Assembly (NCBI GenBank): GCA_947475795.1
Contig: CANJOX010000163.1
Span: 1 to 6,961 of the forward strand
DNA from: Gemmatimonadota bacterium
GTDB lineage: Bacteria > Gemmatimonadota > Gemmatimonadetes > Gemmatimonadales > Gemmatimonadaceae
Reading direction: 5' to 3'
Length of the DNA stretch: 6,961 nucleotides
Shown: positions 1 through 6,253 of the stretch, one piece after another
Numbering within the stretch: position 1 is the stretch's first letter
Layout: every line of letters begins with the position of its first letter
Position numbers and translations under genes: made by a program
Notes under the pieces: model-generated
What the model saw: only the letters and a program-made list of their open reading frames with translations
Database searches by the model: none
What the model was told of the DNA's origin: nothing

Positions 1-3000
1 ATCCGTCACATCCACCACGACGTGCGTGGCCGTGGACGACAGCTGCACCGACACGATCGAGGCGTGCGCCAGCCGTGCGTTTTCGAGCACGTTCAGCACG
101 ACGTCGCGCAACTCGTCACGCTGCGCGAGGGCCACGGCCGGTGCCCGCGACGGCTCGCCTCCGGACTCCGGTGCCCCAAAGTCCCAGCGAATACCGTCCT
201 CACCGTCGCCATGATCGCCCAGCCGTTCGAGCGCCATCACATCCTGCACGACCGCCACCACGTCGACCGGCTCCGGCGGCACGCGATCGGTGGGCGCCGT
301 GCCGTAGCGGCTGAAGGCGCGCGCGATCTCGTCGAGGTGATCGATTTCGGCCAGAATGCGCGAGACGTTCGTCTCGAGGATCGTGCCGAAGTCGCCACGC
401 GGGTCGCGATACGCGCGCCGCAGATGCTGCACGCCGAGCCGGATGGGCGTGAGCGGGTTCTTGATTTCGTGGGCCACCTGCCGCGCCATCTCGCCCCACG
501 CCAGGACGCGCTGTGCGGTGGCCAGCTCCGTGACATCATCGAGCGTGAGCACGGCGCCGTGCGGCAACCGGGTGAGCCTGGCCCGCATCTGCCGCCCGAG
601 CACCAGCAGTTCAAAGGCATCCTCGTCGAGCGTGCCGGCGAGGAAGGCCACCGATCGGTCCACCAGCGGCGCGAGCGTGGACGACAGCACCGCCAGCGAG
701 GTCGGCATCCCGTGCAACGAGAGACCGAGCATCGTTTCGGCGCGCGGGTTCGCAATCAGGATCTCGACGGCGTGGTCCGTCACGACCGGTGCATCCTGCG
801 TGCGGAGGGCCAGTACACCGCTGGCCACATGCTGCAGCACCGCCTCCGTGCGGCGTTGCGCGGCCTCGAGCGCCGCTCGGCTGGCCGCCAGATCGCCGGC
901 CATCCGGCCGAAGGCGCGATACACGGGCGCGAACTCGGTGGCCGGTGCCGCTCCCAGCGTCGGCACCTCCCGTCCGGCCGCGAGCGCGAGGGCGCGCGCC
1001 GCGAGGCCGCTGGACCAGATCGCGGCGAGGGCGCCCATGAGCGACGCAAACAGCAGCAAGATGCCCAGATCTTCCCGTCGGGCATCAAGGGCGAATTCGT
1101 CGCCGCGCGCCGGCGTGGCGAGCACGAGCTCGACCGGACCGGTCGGAAGCACGCGGAAGCCGACCAGGGCCTGCCGCTGGCCGACGGCAAGGCGCTGGGT
1201 CGTGAAGAGGTCGTCGATGCCAGCGTCGTCGGTGGGCCGCGTCACCGGCAGCAACCGGCCGAGCGGCGCGAGTGCATCGAGCAGTGCCGCACTGGCCGCG
1301 CTCAGCTGCCCATCCCGGTACAGAAATAACGGCGCCCCGGTACTGGACGGCGCCGTCTCCAAGGCACGCTGCTCAACCTCGGCGGCCGCGACGCGCAGCG
1401 TTTCCCGCACCAACAGCTCGCGGGCCGCGCGATCGTCGTCTTGCAGCCGATACCAGGCCCACGCCGAGAACACCGCCGCGGGGGCCACGAAGAAGGTCAG
1501 GAGCGCACCGCTCAGCCGGACGCGGTACGACCGCGACCAGCGGGCCCGGCGCAGGCGTAGCAGGCGGCCGAACGCGCCGTCGGCCAGGGCGGTGGCCGAC
1601 CAGAGCACAATCACCACGAGGACATCGAGGGCGATCAGCAGCGCGCCTCGTGGCAATAAAGCTTCGAGCGTCCCGAGCGCGACCTCGACGTGCACGCGCC
1701 GCACGTCGATCCCCTCACCGGTGACGCCGTCGCCATGCATCACGTCGCCACGACGGCGCCAGGCGAGCGGATGCGCGACCGTGTCACCGGCCAGGGGCGG
1801 CGCCAGCGCCAGACGGTACGGCGCGGCGGTGCCACGCGCGCCGGTGACCCCCGTAAAGGCGGCAAACGGATCGACCGGCAGCAGGCGCGTGCGCGGTGGC
1901 ACCGTGATCGTGGTGACCACGCCGTCGGGAGCGGGTACGGCCGCCACGAGCAGCGTCGTCGGCCCATCCCCGACGGCGCGGATTTCCACGTTGCCGCTCT
2001 CGCGCGCCATGTCCGCGATGATGGCCTGCGCACCGATCGTGTCGTTCACGGGGGCGAGCGCGAGATCCGACACCGGCACGGTGAGCTCACCGGGCGCCCA
2101 GCGTGCGAGTCGCGCCGGATAGCCGGCCAGCGCCAGTTCACTCGCGGCGTACCGCCGCAACAGCGCGTCGGCGCTGCGCACCGGCCGCACCTCGTCGCGC
2201 ATCGCCACGGCGAGCCGCTCCAGCAGCCGGGATGCGTTTTCGTCCACCGCCGAGATGCGTTCCAGATCATGCTGCGCGAGGTCCATCCGCGCCCGCACCG
2301 TGCCCCCCCACGTCAGGGTCGCGGCGGCGCTCCCGGCCACGATGGCCGCGGCCACCACCTGCCCCACCCCGCGACGGGTCGACGCCAGCGCGACCGAGGC
2401 CACCACCCACAGCGCCGGGTACCACGCGGGCCACTCCCCGGGGGCATCCCAGAGGACCGGTGCCGCCACAGCAACCAGCAGTGCGAGCACTGGCGCCCAC
2501 GTCGCGGGCAGGCCACGACGGGCGCCCAGTGCGGCGCGACCGGCGGTGGCCCCGATCAGTAGGACTGCCACCCCAGCCAACGCGAGGGCCAGTTGCCACG
2601 CCGCCCACAAGCTGAATCCGGCCCCGGCGGCCGGCACCGCAATACCGCGCGCCAGATCACGCAGCAACACGGGACCACCGACCGCCACGGCCGCGAGTGC
2701 CACCAGTGCGGGCAGACGGGGAAGCGCTCGCCCTGGCCGACGCAGCATCAGCAGCAGCACCGCCAGCGCGAGCGCGACGCTCATGAGCAGCGCGGCGACA
2801 TTGGAGGTCAGCGGCCCTCCCATGGCCGCGAAGTAACTGGCCGGATCGAAGAGCGGGGACACGTTGGACAGCGCGGTGAGCGGCGCCACCGCGATCGCGA
2901 GCAACGCCGCGGCGGCCACGGCCACCCGCTGCCCCGTGGTGGCAGGCCGTCGCCACGCGCTGACGAGCAGACACAGCAGGGCGAGTCCGAGGCTCAGATT

Positions 3001-3852
3001 GGTGCGGGCGCGGGCGCGCTGCAGCAAGGCCAGCCGCGTCTCCCCCTCCAGAAAGTCGAGCGCACGAACCCGCGCCAGCCGGCTCCGTCCCTCCGGGACG
3101 ACGACGACTGTGGACCCGGGGGCGACGCTCGTGGAGTCCGGCGATTCAACGATCGTGTGCGCCACGTCGGTGCGCCCCCACACCCGGCTCAGGAGCGGAC
3201 GGGCAAACCGGTCGGCGGGCGGCGCGGAGGCCACCAGCGCCACCGCCACCGCGTCCAGGCGTCCGTCGTCAGATCGCGCCCGCGCCACGAGCGACGTGTG
3301 AAACGCGCCCTCCACGAGCCGAACCCCCACCGCCCCCCCGGCGCCAATCGGCGTGCGCATCTGACCGGCCCGCGCGATCAGCCGGCCGTCACGGAACACC
3401 AGCAGCGCCGACTCCACATCGCCAGGCAACGGCGCAGCTGCCACTGCCAGCGTGTCACCCACGGCCTCGTCGCTGACGCGCGCCTCGGCGACGCGGCGCA
3501 GCGTGGCCGCCACCTCAGTCAGCCGCGCGGCCACCCGTTGCGCCCGATCCTCACGCTCGCCGGCCGACCACGCGGCCCAGTCGCGCCGCACCGACGACAG
3601 CGTGACGGTTTCGACCACCGCGAGCGCGACCGTGATCGCGAGCAACAGCACCGTGCCAGCCGCAAAGACCCGCGGCCGTCGCACCGTGGGCAGCCGCCAC
3701 GCCGCCGCACCGGTCGCGAGGGCCGCGACGATGAGCGACGCCCACGCCGGATCCTGCTGCCACCACGCGGCGGCCACGAGCGCCGTCGAGGCCGCCGCGA
3801 CCCATCCGACAGGCCACGAATCAGATCGCGCGAGGCGCGCACCGGAGAACAT
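1..3852 (-). CDS. NtrY-like membrane sensor histidine kinase with a giant N-terminal sensor region (C-terminus cut by window edge)
   Basis: One open frame of 1284 codons without a stop; the gene continues past position 1. The C-terminal part matches the NtrY class. A TM pair (about residues 782-803 and 928-947) encloses an extracytoplasmic domain, followed by a HAMP-like linker (948-1000), a PAS-like domain (about 1000-1105) and a HisKA domain with H-box VAHEIKNPLTPIRL (phospho-acceptor His1128, Asn at +4). The HATPase N-box DVVLNVLENARLAHA has Asn1254 and Asn1258. The last residue, Asp1284, may begin the G1 box. NtrY proteins are usually about 700-770 residues. Here about 780 extra residues precede that core, with roughly twelve more hydrophobic segments (13-31, 34-52, 61-83, 285-300, 310-330, 352-370, 380-397, 413-438, 452-468, 475-491, 497-515, 737-757) and two more extracytoplasmic regions (about 84-284 and 516-736). 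It should autophosphorylate His1128 and pass the phosphate to a response regulator not seen here. The signal sensed is unknown. The ATG at 3852 is the first in-frame Met before a strongly hydrophobic segment; an in-frame TTG at 3861 is an alternative. Confidence 0.93.
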   Translation of the reverse strand, partial: MFSGARLARSDSWPVGWVAAASTALVAAAWWQQDPAWASLIVAALATGAAAWRLPTVRRPRVFAAGTVLLLAITVALAVVETVTLSSVRRDWAAWSAGEREDRAQRVAARLTEVAATLRRVAEARVSDEAVGDTLAVAAAPLPGDVESALLVFRDGRLIARAGQMRTPIGAGGAVGVRLVEGAFHTSLVARARSDDGRLDAVAVALVASAPPADRFARPLLSRVWGRTDVAHTIVESPDSTSVAPGSTVVVVPEGRSRLARVRALDFLEGETRLALLQRARARTNLSLGLALLCLLVSAWRRPATTGQRVAVAAAALLAIAVAPLTALSNVSPLFDPASYFAAMGGPLTSNVAALLMSVALALAVLLLMLRRPGRALPRLPALVALAAVAVGGPVLLRDLARGIAVPAAGAGFSLWAAWQLALALAGVAVLLIGATAGRAALGARRGLPATWAPVLALLVAVAAPVLWDAPGEWPAWYPALWVVASVALASTRRGVGQVVAAAIVAGSAAATLTWGGTVRARMDLAQHDLERISAVDENASRLLERLAVAMRDEVRPVRSADALLRRYAASELALAGYPARLARWAPGELTVPVSDLALAPVNDTIGAQAIIADMARESGNVEIRAVGDGPTTLLVAAVPAPDGVVTTITVPPRTRLLPVDPFAAFTGVTGARGTAAPYRLALAPPLAGDTVAHPLAWRRRGDVMHGDGVTGEGIDVRRVHVEVALGTLEALLPRGALLIALDVLVVIVLWSATALADGAFGRLLRLRRARWSRSYRVRLSGALLTFFVAPAAVFSAWAWYRLQDDDRAARELLVRETLRVAAAEVEQRALETAPSSTGAPLFLYRDGQLSAASAALLDALAPLGRLLPVTRPTDDAGIDDLFTTQRLAVGQRQALVGFRVLPTGPVELVLATPARGDEFALDARREDLGILLLFASLMGALAAIWSSGLAARALALAAGREVPTLGAAPATEFAPVYRAFGRMAGDLAASRAALEAAQRRTEAVLQHVASGVLALRTQDAPVVTDHAVEILIANPRAETMLGLSLHGMPTSLAVLSSTLAPLVDRSVAFLAGTLDEDAFELLVLGRQMRARLTRLPHGAVLTLDDVTELATAQRVLAWGEMARQVAHEIKNPLTPIRLGVQHLRRAYRDPRGDFGTILETNVSRILAEIDHLDEIARAFSRYGTAPTDRVPPEPVDVVAVVQDVMALERLGDHGDGEDGIRWDFGAPESGGEPSRAPAVALAQRDELRDVVLNVLENARLAHASIVSVQLSSTATHVVVDVTD

Positions 3853-3918
3853 GGCCCACAATACCCCGCTTTCCCCCGTCTGGCGAAGGGGAGCGCCCGG
3901 TTCTGTTATCTTTCCACG
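3853..3918. promoter_or_regulatory. Divergent intergenic region with candidate -10 hexamers on both strands
   Basis: This 66-bp gap must hold the promoters of the divergent kinase and secreted-protein genes. On the plus strand TATCTT (3907-3912) lies 6 nt before the ATG at 3919. On the minus strand TATTGT (3863 down to 3858) lies 5 nt before the ATG at 3852. Both fit a TANNNT -10 element placed so that transcription would begin at or next to the start codon, which suggests leaderless mRNAs. Neither ATG has a convincing Shine-Dalgarno sequence at normal spacing; a GCGGGG stretch about 11 nt before the kinase ATG is marginal. No good -35 hexamer is visible (TTCGCC on the minus strand is weak). 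The region is certain to be intergenic; the exact promoter elements are inference. Confidence 0.4.
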
Positions 3919-4653
3919 ATGCCCGCGTTTTCCGTTCCTCGGCTCGTCCGGCCGATCGTGCTCCCCGTGATCTTCCTGCTGCTCGCCGCGTCGCGGCCGG
4001 CGGCGCCGATCGCGCAACCCGGCCGCCTCGACGTCGGCAGCTTTACGCTGGTGATCAATGGGCAGCGCGCGGGGCGTGAACAGTTTTCGGTGCAACGCGT
4101 GCAGTCGCCGGACGGCGGCACACTGGAAGTCCGATCCGAGTCCGCCATCGGCGATCGCCGCGTGGCCATGCGCCTCGAGACGGATTCCGCCGGGACGCCG
4201 GTGCGCTACTCCGTCGAGGCGCGCCAAGGGGCCGATGTGACGCTGCGGCTGGGCGGTCAGCGTGTGCGGGGGCGCTTTGCGACGCTCGCGCGCAGCTCCA
4301 CCGGCGAAGCGGCACGCGAGTACTTGCTGCGCCCGGGTGCGGTGGTGGTGGAAGACGACGGCGTCGTCCAGTACGCGCTGCTGGTGTACAACCGGGCGCT
4401 CGCCGTGGACAGCGGCGTGACCCTGCCGAGCCTCACCCCGACGGCCAACGGTCAGGGTGCCGTGCGCGTCGTCCTCGAGACGGCGTCGGACACGATCACA
4501 CTGGCGGGTGGACGACGCGAAGCCCGTCGGTGGCGGGTGGTAGTCGGCGACGGTGATCGCCGGCTGGTCTGGACCGACGCCGACGGGCGATTGCTTCGCC
4601 TGTCGATTCCGGCCCGCCGCCTCGAGGCGATCCGCGACGATGTCCCGCGTTGA
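3919..4653 (+). CDS. Secreted protein of unknown function, beta-rich
   Basis: A 244-residue protein with an N-terminal signal peptide: basic start with Arg8 and Arg11, hydrophobic core about residues 12-24, and likely cleavage near PIA-Q (about 32/33). No Cys lipobox is seen, so it is probably a soluble periplasmic protein. The mature part alternates short hydrophobic and charged stretches, as in an all-beta fold: it opens with VGSFTLVINGQRAGREQFSV and ends with a strand pair around LVWTDADGRLLRLSIP. An opening strand with 'G..+G.E.F' and a closing 'vW.D.dGrlLrl..P' are reminiscent of the DUF3108/DUF6134 type of periplasmic beta proteins, but I cannot confirm membership and assign no function. 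No catalytic motif and no cysteine is visible. It reads away from the kinase and lies 103 bp upstream of the TolC-family gene in the same direction. ATG 3919 is chosen because it gives an intact signal peptide; the frame stays open further upstream only as antisense to the kinase. Confidence 0.85.
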   Translation: MPAFSVPRLVRPIVLPVIFLLLAASRPAAPIAQPGRLDVGSFTLVINGQRAGREQFSVQRVQSPDGGTLEVRSESAIGDRRVAMRLETDSAGTPVRYSVEARQGADVTLRLGGQRVRGRFATLARSSTGEAAREYLLRPGAVVVEDDGVVQYALLVYNRALAVDSGVTLPSLTPTANGQGAVRVVLETASDTITLAGGRREARRWRVVVGDGDRRLVWTDADGRLLRLSIPARRLEAIRDDVPR

Positions 4654-4756
4654 CACCGCCCGCGAACGTCCGGACCCATCGGTCCAATTTCATGAAACCA
4701 TCATGGTCCGTGGCGCGTACGCCATCAAGACTTTGTCTTCCACCCGCTTGCTCCCT
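4654..4756. promoter_or_regulatory. Intergenic region before the TolC-family gene with three clustered dyads
   Basis: A 103-bp gap, AT-richer in the middle than its surroundings. Within 36 bp it holds GGACC-catc-GGTCC (4672-4685), the perfect 10-bp palindrome TTTCATGAAA (4688-4697), and ACCAT-c-ATGGT (4697-4707). Such clustering just ahead of an efflux gene suggests an operator or, for the first element, a weak transcription-ending hairpin (the stem is only 5 bp and is followed by AATTT, not a proper T-run). A TTGACA at 4650-4655 overlaps the previous stop codon but has no matching -10 at 16-18 bp. If translation began at the in-frame ATG at 4703, the third dyad would overlap the start of the gene. 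Confidence 0.35.
4688..4697. repeat. Perfect 10-bp palindrome, candidate operator half-site pair
   Basis: TTTCATGAAA equals its own reverse complement. It lies between the stop of the secreted-protein gene and the TolC-family gene, and directly abuts the ACCAT-c-ATGGT dyad at 4697-4707. An AT-rich 10-mer palindrome is uncommon by chance in DNA this GC-rich, so a binding site for a dimeric repressor is plausible. No regulator gene is seen next to it, so the binding protein is unknown. Confidence 0.3.
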
Positions 4757-6241
4757 ATGAGAATTCACGCTGTCGCGCTTGCGCTTGGCCTGGCCGTCGG
4801 CGGGGCCCTTCCGGCACCCGCCCTCGCGCAAGCGCCCGCCCCGGGTGCCGTTCTGACCCTCACCGACGCCCTCGCGCTGGCGCGGCGCAACAATCCCGCG
4901 CTGCAAAGCGCCACGAACGCCCGGCGTACGGCCGCCGCCGCCGTGCGCGCCGCGAACGGGGCCTTCCTGCCCAACGTGAACACCAGCATGGGCGGCGGCT
5001 ATCGCGAAGGTCGCCAGACCTTTTTCCAGGGGCAGGGATTCGGCTCCACCAACGACCAGCTGTCCACTGATGCCAGCGTCTCGGCCTCGCTGAATGTGTC
5101 GATGGCGTCGATCAACGACCGGCGCGCGATCCTCGCCAATCAGAACGCCACGGAGGCGGACATCGCGACCGCCGAACAGCGCGTGCGCAACGATGTCACC
5201 AACCAGTACCTCACCGCGCTCCAGGCGCAGGCCCGCGCCTCGCTGCAGGACACCCTGCAGGCCACCACGCAGACCCAGTTGCAGCTGGCCCGCGCTCGCC
5301 TGCAGGTCGGTTCCGGCACCCAGCTCGATGTGCAGCGTGCGGAAGTCGCCGACGGCCAGCAGCGCGTCGCGTCGCTGAACACGCGCAACCAGGCCGCCAT
5401 CGAAATTGTCCGGCTGTTCCAGCAGATCGGCATCGACCCCACCCCCGACGCCAAGCTCGACCCGGCGCTCCCCACGCCTCCGGTCATCGATCTGGCGGCC
5501 GTGATGGACCTCGCCCGGCGCTCGAACCCGGCGCTCGGCGCCTTCCGCGCCCGCGAAGAGGCCGCGCGCCGCTCGCAAGCGTCGGCGCGCAGCGCCTACT
5601 ACCCGTCGATGTCCCTCTCGGCGAACGTGTCCGCCTTCACGAATCGTTTTACCAATACCGGACTGTTGATCAACCAGAGCCAGACGAGCACGCTGGCCGG
5701 CAAGGCCTCGTGCATCCGCACGGAGGAAGTGCGTGACCGTCTCGGACTGACCAACAACCTGGCGCAGTGCAACGCGATCACGTTCTCGACGGCGCAGGAA
5801 GCCGCCATCCGCGCCGCGCAGGGCAAGTATCCGTTCGATTTCACGCGCAATCCGTACAGCCTGTCCGCCAGCTTTTCGCTGCCCGTCTTCAACGGCTTCC
5901 GCCGGGAGCAGCAGGTCGAGCAGGCCAGCGTACAGCGCCGGAATGCGCAGAACGACGTGCGCGCCCAGGAGCTGCGCATCACCGCCGACGTGACCGCGGC
6001 GTCCCTCTCGCTGAGCACGGCCCAGCAGACCGTGGTACTGCAGGAGCAGAACGTGCGGACGGCGCGCACGGCCTTGTCGTTGGCGCAGGAGCGCTACCGC
6101 GTCGGCGCCATCAGCATTGTCGATCTCGTGCAGGCGCGTGGGGACTACGAACGCGCTGAGACCGATCGCATCACCGCTATTTACGATGTCCAACGGGCAT
6201 TCGCCGCGCTTGAAAACGCCGTCGGCCGGCCCATCCGCTAA
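4757..6241 (+). CDS. TolC-family outer-membrane efflux protein
   Basis: A 494-residue protein, a normal length for TolC/OprM-like channels. It has a signal peptide (residues 1-24, hydrophobic core ALALGLAVGGAL, cleavage PALA-Q). Two tandem OEP repeats follow, each starting with the characteristic helix: LTDALALARRNNPAL (about 32-46) and LAAVMDLARRSNPAL (about 248-262). Each repeat then has a membrane beta-strand pair (FLPNVNTSMGGGY and SASLNVSM; YYPSMSLSANVSAF and YSLSASFSLPVF) and long Ala/Gln-rich coiled-coil helices. The C-terminal helix has the typical QERYRVGAISIVDLVQAR pattern. A trimer should form a channel across the outer membrane and periplasm and dock with the adaptor encoded 12 bp downstream. 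The second extracellular loop (about 299-358) is unusually long and has the only two cysteines, Cys319 and Cys338. ATG 4757 is chosen because it gives a compact signal peptide; the in-frame ATG at 4703 would add 18 residues. Neither has a clear ribosome binding site. Confidence 0.95.
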   Translation: MRIHAVALALGLAVGGALPAPALAQAPAPGAVLTLTDALALARRNNPALQSATNARRTAAAAVRAANGAFLPNVNTSMGGGYREGRQTFFQGQGFGSTNDQLSTDASVSASLNVSMASINDRRAILANQNATEADIATAEQRVRNDVTNQYLTALQAQARASLQDTLQATTQTQLQLARARLQVGSGTQLDVQRAEVADGQQRVASLNTRNQAAIEIVRLFQQIGIDPTPDAKLDPALPTPPVIDLAAVMDLARRSNPALGAFRAREEAARRSQASARSAYYPSMSLSANVSAFTNRFTNTGLLINQSQTSTLAGKASCIRTEEVRDRLGLTNNLAQCNAITFSTAQEAAIRAAQGKYPFDFTRNPYSLSASFSLPVFNGFRREQQVEQASVQRRNAQNDVRAQELRITADVTAASLSLSTAQQTVVLQEQNVRTARTALSLAQERYRVGAISIVDLVQARGDYERAETDRITAIYDVQRAFAALENAVGRPIR

Positions 6242-6242
6242 C

Positions 6243-6248
6243 AGAGAG
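6243..6248 (+). promoter_or_regulatory. Weak ribosome binding site of the adaptor gene
   Basis: AGAGAG lies 5 nt before the ATG at 6254, within the 12-bp gap after the TolC-family stop codon. It supports that ATG as the start and suggests the adaptor is translated from the same mRNA as the channel gene. It is the only plausible Shine-Dalgarno-like site at standard spacing among the plus-strand genes of this window. Confidence 0.4.
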
Positions 6249-6253
6249 CAGTC

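Noticed and set aside
22..2122. Long plus-strand open frames (up to 588 codons) opposite the kinase gene
   Set aside because: They are Arg/Pro/Ser-rich translations with no recognisable domains, and lie opposite a continuous frame with clear H-box and N-box motifs. They are GC-driven antisense shadows.
2593..3918. Upstream extension of the secreted-protein frame to a 686-residue protein
   Set aside because: The extension is antisense to the kinase and has the composition of a shadow frame. The signal peptide starts cleanly at 3919.
4650..4655. Perfect TTGACA -35 box
   Set aside because: No acceptable -10 hexamer lies 16-18 bp downstream (the sequence there is GC-rich), and the match overlaps the TGA stop of the preceding gene.
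4672..4690. Intrinsic terminator after the secreted-protein gene
   Set aside because: The stem is only 5 bp and is followed by AATTT instead of a run of T. Too weak to call a terminator.
4733..4761. TTGTCT and TATGAG with a 17-bp spacer, resembling a sigma-70 promoter
   Set aside because: The -10 would overlap the chosen ATG, so transcription would begin inside the signal peptide, with no downstream Met suitable for export. Likely chance.
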